A stretch of DNA of 64,000 nt from Betaproteobacteria bacterium TMED22 (GTDB lineage: Bacteria; Pseudomonadota; Gammaproteobacteria; Burkholderiales; Eutrophovitaceae). Below, in pieces: positions 41,541-50,292 of the stretch. The notes beneath the pieces were generated by a model. It saw only the letters and a program-made list of their open reading frames with translations. It searched no databases and had not been told where the DNA came from. Both the position numbers and the translations under genes were made by a program. The first letter of the stretch is position 1. Each line of letters starts with the position of its first letter. The stretch lies in the NCBI GenBank assembly GCA_002167745.1, contig NHCB01000013.1:98215-162214 (forward strand). The letters are read 5' to 3'.

Positions 41541-42851
41541 CTACTGCACGAACAATTCGTTGATAGCTGCTAAATCAGCCTCTATAAGTCGTCCAGTCAC
41601 TGCTTGAAGTTGAAATTTTGCGAGAATAGAATCATAAATCGCGTTAAACATGTCCCTTCGGGCTTCGGCTAGTAAGGTTTCCGCATCCAAAACAGCTACA
41701 GCCGTTCTTACACCAACCTCTAAACCTAGCTTAGTAGATTCCAATTGAAGCTTCGTCGATAATAATGCTTGTTCCAAAGCGTCAATTCGAGCAATTCCGG
41801 TTGTATAGTCAAGATAAGCCACTCGAGCGTCTTGTGCCACCTTACGTTTCACATATTCAAGATCAAGAGCCGATTTATCATATTGAGATATAGCTTCCCT
41901 AGTTTCTGAATTAACCTTACCTCCCTCGAAGAGTGGCACTTGGAAACGTAAACCAACAACGCCAGCCGTTGTATCAGAGCCAGATCCGAAGGTACTATTT
42001 CCAGCGTAGCTATCAACAATCGATCCCACTAAATCAACAGTAGGCGCCGCCCCCAATCGATTGAATTGAACTCGAGTCTGGGCAATACTTACTTCATGTT
42101 GCGCAAGAATCATTTCAAGTGATTGCTCTTTTGCACGCTGGACCCACAAGGCAATATCATTAGGCATCGGGGCTTCTAATTTAACTGGCATCTTGAGTGG
42201 AGCCAAGTTTTCTGAAACAGGTCCACCGACGAGCTCTTGCAGCGCCTCCTTCGAAACTCTAAGGTCATTTTGAGCAGCAAGTTCTTCCGCTAAAACAAGG
42301 TCTAATCTAGCTTTAGCTTCACGTTGATCGGTTATTGTCGCTGTACCCACAGAAAAATTTCTCTTTGCCAGCTCCAACTGTTCCGAAACAGCCAACTTTT
42401 GAGCGCGTACAGTACCCAAATTGGTGCGGGCTCGCAGCACATTGGAATATGCCCACAATGTGCGCAACATTAGTTTTTGATTGGCAATCTCTAAGCGAGT
42501 GGAAGCTTTAACTATTTCGAGTTGAGCCAGATCAATCGCAACGTCATTTTGTTTTCGATAAATCGGTTGCGTGGCAGTGACCCCATACTCGTACGACTCG
42601 TAATCACGATGTCCCGTACTAAAAGTGGAATCCGCATCAACACTGTTATAGTCGTAACCTGCCTCAAGGTTAATTTTTGGCAATTGACTTGACTGAGCCT
42701 GGGGTAGACGCTCCTGCACCGCCAAGTACTCTGCCTTCGCTGCAGCATACTGGGCATCCTTACCGACCGCCTCTTTATATAGGTCAAGCAGATCAACCGC
42801 TTGGGCAGAGCCAAACAGTGACAAACTTAAAAGTCCAACTAAACGAATCAT
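41541..42851 (-). CDS. tolC: TolC-family outer membrane channel
   Basis: Trimeric outer-membrane exit duct for type I secretion and drug efflux. From the ATG at 42851 there are 436 residues. A signal peptide (MIRLVGLLSLSLFGSAQA) leads into DLLDLYKEAVGKDAQYAAAKAEY and the two internal repeats. Family segments include QPIYRKQND, NFSVGTATITDQREAKARLDL and LEVGVRTAVAVLDAETLLAEARRD. The track ORF begins at a TTG 18 codons earlier, which I reject. It is a different outer-membrane-factor subfamily from the NodT-like lipoprotein at 47518. Confidence 0.92.
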   Translation of the reverse strand: MIRLVGLLSLSLFGSAQAVDLLDLYKEAVGKDAQYAAAKAEYLAVQERLPQAQSSQLPKINLEAGYDYNSVDADSTFSTGHRDYESYEYGVTATQPIYRKQNDVAIDLAQLEIVKASTRLEIANQKLMLRTLWAYSNVLRARTNLGTVRAQKLAVSEQLELAKRNFSVGTATITDQREAKARLDLVLAEELAAQNDLRVSKEALQELVGGPVSENLAPLKMPVKLEAPMPNDIALWVQRAKEQSLEMILAQHEVSIAQTRVQFNRLGAAPTVDLVGSIVDSYAGNSTFGSGSDTTAGVVGLRFQVPLFEGGKVNSETREAISQYDKSALDLEYVKRKVAQDARVAYLDYTTGIARIDALEQALLSTKLQLESTKLGLEVGVRTAVAVLDAETLLAEARRDMFNAIYDSILAKFQLQAVTGRLIEADLAAINELFVQ

Positions 42852-42934
42852 TTGGTTAAATACCTCTACATTAAATATTGCTTTGATACAGCTCAGGACT
42901 GACAATATACCTCCAAACCCCTTTGTATGCTGGA

Positions 42935-43792
42935 CTAACGCCTAAAATTGGTTATCTCAGCTGATCGGATTGTGTTCTCGAGGAGCATTGTAATCGTCAT
43001 AGGCCCCACGCCACCAGGAACCGGTGTCACAAATCCGGCAACAGTCCGCACTGATTCATAGTCTACGTCACCCGCCAAAGAACCATTTTTTAAACGATTA
43101 ATACCAACATCAATGACCGCTGCGCCTGGCTTGATCATGCCACCTTCCAAAACATTTAGTTTACCAACGGCAGTAACCACAATATCTGCCTGCCTCGTAA
43201 ATATAGACAAATCGGGCGTTTTAGAATTACAAATCGAGACGGTAGCGCCACGCTCAAGCAACATTAAGGCCATTGGTTTGCCTACAATATTACTTCGTCC
43301 GATAACTACTGCATGCCGTCCTTCAATCCGAACGTTGTAGTAATCCAGCAACTTCATGACGCCGTGAGGCGTGCATGGATAAAACGTAGCGTTTCCCGTA
43401 ACCATGGCTCCAACATTTACCTTATGAAATCCATCAACGTCTTTTTCAGGTCTAATTGTTTCTAAAATTTTGTGTTCGTCAATATGTTTGGGGAGAGGGA
43501 GTTGAACTAAAATCCCGTTAATGCCCGGATCGTTATTCAATCGTATCAACTCGTTTAGAACAGCTTTTTCAGAACAATCTGTTGCAAGCCTCTTCACCGT
43601 AGAATTAACGCCAACAGAATCACACGCGCGGATCTTATTGCGAACATATACTTGAGATGCAGCGTCATCGCCAACCAAAATTACCGCCAAGCCAGGTTTG
43701 ATATCTTTCAGCATCAGACTACCTACTCTGTCTTTCATTCGCGCTCTCAATTCCCGAGACACCAATTTACCATCGACAACTTTTGCGCTCAT
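42935..43792 (-). CDS. folD: Methylenetetrahydrofolate dehydrogenase/cyclohydrolase
   Basis: Bifunctional enzyme that interconverts 5,10-methylene-, methenyl- and 10-formyl-tetrahydrofolate, feeding purine and formyl-Met synthesis. The catalytic tyrosine/lysine are in YVRNKIRACDSVGV. GILVQLPLPKHI, PCTPHGVMKLL, the nucleotide-binding VIGRSNIVGKPMALML and PVPGGVGPMTITMLLENT follow. Length is 285 residues. A GTTAAC site lies three bases upstream of its ATG. Confidence 0.97.
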   Translation of the reverse strand: MSAKVVDGKLVSRELRARMKDRVGSLMLKDIKPGLAVILVGDDAASQVYVRNKIRACDSVGVNSTVKRLATDCSEKAVLNELIRLNNDPGINGILVQLPLPKHIDEHKILETIRPEKDVDGFHKVNVGAMVTGNATFYPCTPHGVMKLLDYYNVRIEGRHAVVIGRSNIVGKPMALMLLERGATVSICNSKTPDLSIFTRQADIVVTAVGKLNVLEGGMIKPGAAVIDVGINRLKNGSLAGDVDYESVRTVAGFVTPVPGGVGPMTITMLLENTIRSAEITNFRR

Positions 43793-43830
43793 TTGTTAAC
43801 CACGTTAAGCATTTACAGTTTTATTTGGGC

Positions 43831-43852
43831 GCAGCGTTTTTAAAAATGCTGC
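43831..43852. repeat. 22-base self-complementary inverted repeat
   Basis: GCAGCGTTTTTAAAAATGCTGC is complementary to itself except for one G.T pair, with no spare loop. It lies between the stop of the molybdopterin oxidoreductase and the start of folD. No T run follows on either strand beyond the internal one, so an intrinsic terminator is doubtful; it may be a dimeric-protein site. Confidence 0.4.
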
Positions 43853-43859
43853 TAGCTAA

Positions 43860-45974
43860 TCATAAACCATGACTAGCATCTGCTTTCTGGATCTCTGCGA
43901 GAGTGGAGTAGTATACAGGACCGCGCCCCATATCAGCCTCTTTTTGACTTGTAAGTGCATTAAGATTCATTCCATTTTTCATCTTCGACCCTTGCAACTG
44001 TTTAGGAGCGCCCAAAACTCCGGGCCTCAGTCCCTCAACAATATGCGCATGGCCAAAAACCTCTCCACGATCGTTAAATAATCGGCAAAAATCACCCTCA
44101 GAGATTGACCGCTTATCCGCGTCATCAGGACTCAACTCAAAAGTGGGGCGAGATAACATGTTTTGTAAATGCTCTACATGTTGAAATGTCGATCCGATAA
44201 AGTAATGCGTCGCCGCACTAAAAACCTGCAGTGGGTAAGGACTTAACTCGTCCACTCCGGATAAACCCTCTACCTCTGGAACATGCGCGGGCATCGGATC
44301 CAGCCCGAGCTCAGCCATTTGCTTGGAATAAATTTCAATTTTTCCAGAAGGTGTCGGCCAAATACCAGAGTTAACACCTTTCCTTCGCGGAGAGTCGACC
44401 GCACCTTTTGCCCAACCTTGCTTTTTGAGCAAATCTAGACTTACGCCTTCAAAAAGGGGATTGAATTCAGGATCGATAATTTCTTCGATCATTTCCTCAT
44501 CAGTCTGAGAAAAGCAAGACTCTGTGTACCCCATTTTCTCCGCAAGTCTTCGAAACATCTCACTATTATCTAAACTTTCTCCCAATTTATCGATCGCGGG
44601 CATTGACAAACCATAGTAATAAGCTCCGTAACCCGCCAAAATATCCATGCGCTCAAGCGCGGTGTCTGCTGGTAGTAAAATATCCGCATAAAGAGCTGAA
44701 TCGGTATAGAACGTATCATGCACAACCGTGAATAAATCAGTTCTGGATAGTCCCTGTCGGGCAGCCTGCGTATCTGGCACACAGTTCGCGGGATCAGCGT
44801 TCCATACAAAGAGCGCTTTGATTGGCGGATTCGCTTTATTGAGAGCATCACCCAATTGAATCATATTAAAATTTCTAGGATTCCTACCTTCCAACAAATC
44901 GGATCTAAAGAATCGATCCTCATCAAAGACCCTCAGCTCTCCCCCGGTTGAAACACACACCCCTCCATCACCTCGGGCAGCGCCTGTCACAGTGGGAAGC
45001 AATTTTATTGCGCGCATCATAGATCCGCCATTTTCATGTCTTTGTATGCCCCAAGTACAACGGATAAAAGAGCTTTTTGTAGATGCGTACAAATCAGTTA
45101 ACCGCAATATGTCAGATGCCTCTAAACCTGTTATCGCAGCAACTTTTTCCAAGCTATATTCTGCTAAACGTTCATTGACAAACCGATCCCACCCAACAGT
45201 ATGTTCTGTTATAAATGCCTCATCATGTAGGTTATTGTCAACAATCAACTTCATCATGCCTAGAGCAAGCGCAGCATCAGTCCCAGGCTTAGGTGAAAGA
45301 TGCCAGTCTGAAAAATCCGTTGTTCGGGTAACTCTGGGATCAATAGCAATAATTTGAGCTCCATTTTTTCTTGCTTTCTCAAGAAAAGGCATCGCATGCA
45401 CTCCCGTGCTAACAATGTTAGTACCCCACAGAAGTATGACATCCATATCCGGCAAATTCTCAATGTTGGCGTCACCAACTCGCCCAAACGTATAAGCCTC
45501 TGCAGCAGCGCCAGCTGCGGTGCATATTGTGCGCTCTAAACGACAAGCACCCATTCGATTAAAAAAACGTTGCCCCATGCCCAAAAATCCAGTCATACCC
45601 ATTGTTCCGGAGTAAGAAAACGGCAAGACCGACTCCGCGCCATCAGTATCTATAATGTTTTTAAACCGACTGGAAATCTCATTTAAGGCATCTTCCCAGG
45701 AAATCCGCTCCCACTTTGCACCTGGACCTTTTGATCCAACTCGTCTTTGCGGATACAAAACACGCTGATCGCTGTACACATATCCGAGGTAACTATTAAC
45801 CTTTCCGCATAAAAAACCTTGAGTCACAGGATGGGACTTATCTCCCTCTACTCGAATCGCTCTGCCGCTCTTTTGATCCACTGTGACGGACATGGAACAA
45901 GCGTCTGGACAGTCGTGCGGACAAGCTACATGTACTCGTTTAGTATCTTTGCTGTTAGTCGTGGCATTTTCCAT
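43860..45974 (-). CDS. Molybdopterin-dependent oxidoreductase, substrate unknown
   Basis: A 704-residue member of the DMSO-reductase superfamily (COG0243). The N-terminal [4Fe-4S] site is CPHDCPDAC plus GFLCGKV. The core reads WERISWEDALNEI, ERTICTAAGAAAEAYTFG (a possible Mo-ligand cysteine by position), ILLWGTNI and IAIDPRVTRTTDFSDWHL. A C-terminal dinucleotide-binding domain contains ELSPDDADKRSISEGDFCRLFNDRGE. No twin-arginine signal is present, so it is probably cytoplasmic. No electron-transfer or membrane subunit is adjacent. The ATG has GGGAA six bases upstream. It is divergent from the exporter/acyl-CoA operon and may share its regulation. Substrate cannot be assigned. Confidence 0.88.
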   Translation of the reverse strand: MENATTNSKDTKRVHVACPHDCPDACSMSVTVDQKSGRAIRVEGDKSHPVTQGFLCGKVNSYLGYVYSDQRVLYPQRRVGSKGPGAKWERISWEDALNEISSRFKNIIDTDGAESVLPFSYSGTMGMTGFLGMGQRFFNRMGACRLERTICTAAGAAAEAYTFGRVGDANIENLPDMDVILLWGTNIVSTGVHAMPFLEKARKNGAQIIAIDPRVTRTTDFSDWHLSPKPGTDAALALGMMKLIVDNNLHDEAFITEHTVGWDRFVNERLAEYSLEKVAAITGLEASDILRLTDLYASTKSSFIRCTWGIQRHENGGSMMRAIKLLPTVTGAARGDGGVCVSTGGELRVFDEDRFFRSDLLEGRNPRNFNMIQLGDALNKANPPIKALFVWNADPANCVPDTQAARQGLSRTDLFTVVHDTFYTDSALYADILLPADTALERMDILAGYGAYYYGLSMPAIDKLGESLDNSEMFRRLAEKMGYTESCFSQTDEEMIEEIIDPEFNPLFEGVSLDLLKKQGWAKGAVDSPRRKGVNSGIWPTPSGKIEIYSKQMAELGLDPMPAHVPEVEGLSGVDELSPYPLQVFSAATHYFIGSTFQHVEHLQNMLSRPTFELSPDDADKRSISEGDFCRLFNDRGEVFGHAHIVEGLRPGVLGAPKQLQGSKMKNGMNLNALTSQKEADMGRGPVYYSTLAEIQKADASHGL

Positions 45975-46183
45975 AATTTATTCCCATTAGATTGATCCAG
46001 CACCTTAAATGAACGAACCAAAGCCATCAGCGGTCGTAGGTTAAGTTAGGTAACGCCAAATCTTATCAAATTAATATTATGAAGAACCATCCATTTTTGC
46101 CTACAATCTCATTGTTGACTGATTGGACCATTATGTCACGGCACACCCAATAAATTCAAAAATCGACTCATTAAAGATACACA
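45975..46183. promoter_or_regulatory. Divergent intergenic region
   Basis: A 209-base gap between the molybdopterin oxidoreductase and the nine-gene plus-strand run, and the only place from which both can be transcribed outward. I see AT-rich stretches and isolated hexamers (TATTAT at 46075, TTGACT at 46115) but no pair with proper spacing, and no clear operator repeat. A 24-codon ATG frame at 46079-46153 lacks a ribosome-binding site and is not called. Confidence 0.4.
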
Positions 46184-46666
46184 ATGTCTATAAAAAAATT
46201 ACATCATTTAGCTATGCGTTGTCGAGACTCTGAAGAAACCAGGGAGTTTTACGAAGATTTTCTTGGATTACCCTTAGTTCATGCCACCAAGATTGTCGAG
46301 ACAAAAACAGGAAACGCTACCAACACTTTGCATATTTTTTTTCGGATGCATGACGGATCTTACTTAGCCTTCTTTGAGAGCCCGAAAAAATCATTTGCCT
46401 TTAAGGAACAACATGACTTCGATCTTCATACCGCGCTGGAAGTAGACGAAACGTTTATGAATGAAATGATTTTAAAGGCAAAAACATTGAATATCGAGAC
46501 TCGGGGCATCAGTGATCACGACTTTTTCCGCTCGGTTTACTTCCGCGACCCAAATGGTTACGTATTAGAGCTCACAGCAAAACAACCACACCATGATGAC
46601 AGCCTTGACCCAATCAAAAATAATGCCCGCCAAATCCTTCATGATTGGCAGACAGATAAAATTTAA
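46184..46666 (+). CDS. VOC-superfamily (glyoxalase/dioxygenase fold) protein
   Basis: A 160-residue single-domain vicinal-oxygen-chelate protein. LHHLAMRCRDSEETREFYEDFLGLPLV is the first beta-alpha module, and FRDPNGYVLELT closes the second. Likely metal ligands are His8, His82 (FDLHTALEV) and Glu129. The family covers lyases, isomerases, epoxide-opening resistance enzymes and dioxygenases, so the reaction is not predictable. It is the first gene of the plus-strand run, 31 bases before the PaaG-like gene, which suggests a role on the same substrate. Confidence 0.85.
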   Translation: MSIKKLHHLAMRCRDSEETREFYEDFLGLPLVHATKIVETKTGNATNTLHIFFRMHDGSYLAFFESPKKSFAFKEQHDFDLHTALEVDETFMNEMILKAKTLNIETRGISDHDFFRSVYFRDPNGYVLELTAKQPHHDDSLDPIKNNARQILHDWQTDKI

Positions 46667-46697
46667 TTACTAAGAGTAAATTTAGGAGAAAAGTCAC

Positions 46698-47489
46698 ATG
46701 TCTTTCGAGCAATTATCTTTTCAGGTAACAAACGGTATTTCTACCATCACTTTAAACCAGCCAGAAAGCTTAAATAGTTTCACGACTCAAATGCTCTCTG
46801 AACTCACAGAGGCTCTTTCAAAAGCGGAAAATGATCCTCAAGTTCGAGTCATTGTGTTAACAGGCTCAGGAAGGGCTTTTTGTGCAGGACAAAACTTGAA
46901 TGAACGCAAGCGATCTTCAGATCAACCAAAATATGATATTGGTCAATCTCTCAGAGAACGATATGTTCCTATCGTTACAGCTATTCGCTCGTCCAAAAAA
47001 CCAGTAATCGGGGCTATAAATGGCATAGCCGCCGGAGCAGGTGCTAACGTAGCACTGGCATGCGACCTCGTTATCGCCAAAGAGTCAGCAAGCTTCCTAC
47101 AGGCATTTACTCGAATCGGTTTAATGCCTGATGCAGGCGGTACATTTTTCTTAACCAGGGCAGCTGGTCGCCAAAAAGCTATGGGAATGGCACTACTTGC
47201 ACAACCAGTGACTGCAGAGGATGCAGAATCATGGGGATTGATATGGAAAGCGGTGCCAGACCAAGAATTCAACGCGGAAATAAACCGGATCAGTGAGCAG
47301 TTAGCCAAGGGTCCGGCACTTGCCTACGCGAGAACCAAACAAGCAATACTCGCAGCGGAAAAAAACGATTTTACAGCGGCAATAGAACTTGAATGCGACC
47401 TTCAAGCTGAGCTCGGTTATAGCGATGATTATGAGGAAGGTGTAAATGCATTCAAAGAAAAAAGACCCGCCATCTTCCGAGGCAAATAA
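46698..47489 (+). CDS. paaG: PaaG-like enoyl-CoA hydratase/isomerase
   Basis: A 263-residue crotonase-fold protein. It matches PaaG (1,2-epoxyphenylacetyl-CoA isomerase) along its length: LNQPESLNSFTTQML, RAFCAGQNLNERK, the oxyanion hole INGIAAGAGANVALACD, the catalytic aspartate in GLMPDAGGTFFLTR (Asp145), MALLAQPVTAEDAESWGLIWKAV and the terminal EGVNAFKEKRPAIF. AGGAG lies nine bases before the ATG. The other genes of phenylacetate breakdown (epoxidase, ring-opening, ligase, thiolase) are not nearby, so the actual substrate may be another acyl-CoA. Confidence 0.8.
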   Translation: MSFEQLSFQVTNGISTITLNQPESLNSFTTQMLSELTEALSKAENDPQVRVIVLTGSGRAFCAGQNLNERKRSSDQPKYDIGQSLRERYVPIVTAIRSSKKPVIGAINGIAAGAGANVALACDLVIAKESASFLQAFTRIGLMPDAGGTFFLTRAAGRQKAMGMALLAQPVTAEDAESWGLIWKAVPDQEFNAEINRISEQLAKGPALAYARTKQAILAAEKNDFTAAIELECDLQAELGYSDDYEEGVNAFKEKRPAIFRGK

Positions 47490-47517
47490 CCTTACCAGTA
47501 ACGATAAATTTTAAGAA

Positions 47518-48978
47518 ATGAATCAAAATCTTCCCTTATTCAAAAGCCCATTTGTTTTGCTGTTGATGTTAGGTGTTAGTTTTATGACGCTAAGCTGCGC
47601 ATCCAATAACTCAGAGTATAGAACGACTAACGATCACGCACCCACGGAATGGGCTTACTTAGGCGAGGACAAGAACTACCAGGTAAGTACAACTGATATC
47701 ACCAAGCTTGAATGGTGGAGGTCCTTTGAAGACCCACTCCTCGTCAAATTAATAGAAGAGGGACTTGAATCAAATTACGATATTGCCCGAGCGACGAACA
47801 GAATACGTCAAGCACAAGAGGCACTTAATTCAGTCCGAGTCGATAAGAACCCAACATTAGACACAAATATCAAAACTCGCAAATCAACGAGCAGTGAAGA
47901 AAGCGGGTTAGGACGGACAAGCTCGGTTATAACGACACAATTTCAAACCAGCTGGGAGCTCGACCTTTTTGGCAAATTCAAAAGAAATACTGAAGCGGCC
48001 GAGGCAAATGTTCAGCTAGAGATTGCGGCTATGAACGGGGTCAAGATAACACTGATCTCAACAATAGCGGAATCCTATATTGCATTTCGGGCAACGAAAG
48101 ACGACATAAATTTAAATCAAGAAGCAGCTGAATATCTTAGAAGTTATGTCGAACTTGCGGAGCTTGAGACACAAGTTGGCCTGGAAAGTATAGACCAAGT
48201 CCAAAAAGCAAAGATCCAATTGGCAAACTTAGAAACAAATATTATTGAGAAAAAAACAAGGCTCAAAGAAACGCTGTTAGCGATTGATTTACTCCTTGGA
48301 GCGAAGCCGGGAGAAACGTTGAATTCATTAGATCATTCGACAAGTTCTTTGAAATTACCCTCAACAATTGCGATATCAATCCCAGCGGACACAATCTTAC
48401 AAAGACCCGATATTCAAGAAGCTTTACGAAGGTTGCAAGTAGAGGCTGCGAAGGTAGGGGTGGCCGAAGCGCAACGATACCCGACTTTTTCTTTTACAGG
48501 CTCAATCGGGCTTGAGGCCTTAGCAATAAATTCAATCGGGAACTCAGGCGCCAACTTTTCCACAATTCAAGCCAGTTTATTAGCACCGATATTCAATTCA
48601 GGAGCACTTAAAGCAAACGTAAACGCCCAGGTTGCAACTCGAGAAGCGGCCTTAGAGATCTATCGAAAAAGTGTCGCGAATGGCCTAAACGAAACTGAAC
48701 AAGCACTCCTAAATCTGAATTCAATCAAAGAGCGAGTAAAGACCATAGCTCCAGCGCTTCAATTAAGTAGGAACAACGTCGACTTAACAAACAGTAGGTA
48801 TGAAATTGGGCTCGTGAGTTTTAGGGAAGTCTTAAAATCACGAGAGGAATTGAATTCTTTAAAACAAAAACAATCATCACTTACATTCGATGAACTTCAG
48901 GGTGTAACTCAGCTATACAAAGTCCTTGGTGGTGGATGGGCCTACGAAAGTGAACCAGCGAACATACAAACTAACTAA
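47518..48978 (+). CDS. NodT-type outer membrane efflux lipoprotein
   Basis: Outer-membrane factor of an efflux system, 486 residues. The signal peptide ends in lipobox LSC (FMTLSCASNNS), predicting lipid anchoring as in OprM-type channels. WWRSFEDPLLVKLIEEGLESNYDIARATNRIRQAQ begins the first repeat. ADTILQRPDIQEALRRLQVEAAKVGVAEAQRYPTFSFTGSIG is the classic NodT segment, and ISRYEIGLVSFREVLKSREELNSL-type sequence ends the second repeat. It lies directly upstream of the adaptor and ABC genes, so it is their exit channel. Confidence 0.92.
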   Translation: MNQNLPLFKSPFVLLLMLGVSFMTLSCASNNSEYRTTNDHAPTEWAYLGEDKNYQVSTTDITKLEWWRSFEDPLLVKLIEEGLESNYDIARATNRIRQAQEALNSVRVDKNPTLDTNIKTRKSTSSEESGLGRTSSVITTQFQTSWELDLFGKFKRNTEAAEANVQLEIAAMNGVKITLISTIAESYIAFRATKDDINLNQEAAEYLRSYVELAELETQVGLESIDQVQKAKIQLANLETNIIEKKTRLKETLLAIDLLLGAKPGETLNSLDHSTSSLKLPSTIAISIPADTILQRPDIQEALRRLQVEAAKVGVAEAQRYPTFSFTGSIGLEALAINSIGNSGANFSTIQASLLAPIFNSGALKANVNAQVATREAALEIYRKSVANGLNETEQALLNLNSIKERVKTIAPALQLSRNNVDLTNSRYEIGLVSFREVLKSREELNSLKQKQSSLTFDELQGVTQLYKVLGGGWAYESEPANIQTN

Positions 48979-48999
48979 CCATAGGCTTCAAAACTACAA

Positions 49000-50271
49000 A
49001 TGGCATCAACCCAAAAGTCGCTAAAAGAAATCCTCGATGACCAGTCGAACGCAAAAGCTAGTCCAAAAAAGATGGTCGGCTATATATTCCTTGTTTTCAT
49101 CATAATCTTCGCAGCCTTCTACCTTTGGCCAGGCGAAGAAAGCGACGAATACACTTACACCACTGAAACCGTCAAGTTAGGCGCGCTTACTGTTACGGTA
49201 TCAGCCACAGGAAAACTTAGGCCCACCAATCAGGTGGAAATCGGTAGTGAACTATCAGGCATTATGGAGTCTGTATTTGTAGAAGAAAATGACAGGGTCA
49301 AGGTTGGTCAGGTTTTAGCTAGGCTAGATACTGCCAAATTAAGCGATAAAGTCGAAAAATCAAAAGCAGCTTTAATTGGACGTGAAGCCGCGGTGATTCA
49401 GTCACGCGCTACGCTTTCAGAGGTCAGCACCAAGCTTTATCGATTAAGACAACTGCAAAAAATATCAAATGGAAAAATTCCAGCACAAAGTGAGATCGAT
49501 TCAGCCGTCGCGAACGTCCGTCGGGCACAGGCGGATGAGAAGAGCAATCTAGCGGCGGTGGAACAAGCAAAAGCGGAATTAAGATCAGACGAAACTAACA
49601 TAACTAAAGCTACTTTAATTTCGCCTATTAATGGCGTTGTGCTAAAGCGTTCAATCGAGCCTGGACAAACAGTTGCGGCGTCGTTCCAAGCGCCCGTGCT
49701 ATTTACAATAGCTGAAGATTTGGCGCAGATGGAATTACTTATCGATGTTGACGAAGCTGATGTCGGAAACATTAAGAGCGGACAAAAATCATATTTCACA
49801 GTAGATGCATGGCCAGACCGTGAATACTCTGCCAAGATTCATCGAATTAGCTTTGCAGCTGAAATAACGGATGATGTAGTGACATACCCTACCATCTTAA
49901 ATGTTGACAATACCGATTTGTCGCTCCGACCTGGAATGACTGGAACAGCAACAATAACTACGCTGAGCCTAGAGAATCGACTTTTGATTCCAAACGCTGC
50001 ATTCCGTGTAAATTTTGACTCAGATTTAAAAACCAAGAAAACCAAGAAAAGTGTTTTTGGATTGTTATTTCCCAGATCAAAAAAACCAAAGAAAAAAATA
50101 AATATCGAACAAAAGACTGGCTTTTCTAAGCTATGGGCGCTCACGGAAAAAGGACCAATCGAAATGGCCGTAGAAATTCTCGCCGTCAACCAAAGATACA
50201 GCGCTGTGGCTTCAGGTGCCATCCAGCCAGATACAAAAATTATCGTTGAAGCCTCGAAAGAACGTCCTTAA
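49000..50271 (+). CDS. MacA-type periplasmic adaptor (HlyD/RND family)
   Basis: Links the ABC permease to the outer-membrane channel. The 423 residues comprise a short cytoplasmic N-terminus, one membrane anchor (MVGYIFLVFIIIFAAFYLWPG), the lipoyl half (ATGKLRPTNQVEIGSELSGIMESVFVEENDRVKVGQVLARLD), a coiled-coil hairpin (about 115-200), the second lipoyl half with LISPINGVVLKRSIEPGQTV, and a beta-barrel. Near residue 345 a strongly basic loop (KTKKTKKS...RSKKPKKK) interrupts the membrane-proximal region. It is 21 bases from both neighbours. Confidence 0.92.
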   Translation: MASTQKSLKEILDDQSNAKASPKKMVGYIFLVFIIIFAAFYLWPGEESDEYTYTTETVKLGALTVTVSATGKLRPTNQVEIGSELSGIMESVFVEENDRVKVGQVLARLDTAKLSDKVEKSKAALIGREAAVIQSRATLSEVSTKLYRLRQLQKISNGKIPAQSEIDSAVANVRRAQADEKSNLAAVEQAKAELRSDETNITKATLISPINGVVLKRSIEPGQTVAASFQAPVLFTIAEDLAQMELLIDVDEADVGNIKSGQKSYFTVDAWPDREYSAKIHRISFAAEITDDVVTYPTILNVDNTDLSLRPGMTGTATITTLSLENRLLIPNAAFRVNFDSDLKTKKTKKSVFGLLFPRSKKPKKKINIEQKTGFSKLWALTEKGPIEMAVEILAVNQRYSAVASGAIQPDTKIIVEASKERP

Positions 50272-50292
50272 AGGCGCCGTAAAAAAACAATA

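Noticed and set aside
42852-42905. 18-codon TTG-initiated extension of TolC
   Set aside because: The extension precedes a good signal peptide start at 42851 and would mask it.
46111-46143. TTGACT near 46115 as a promoter for the nine-gene run
   Set aside because: No -10-like hexamer lies 15 to 19 bases downstream.
46079-46153. 24-codon ATG reading frame in the gap between the molybdenum enzyme and the VOC gene
   Set aside because: No ribosome-binding site, no recognisable signal or domain, and chance frames of this size are expected.
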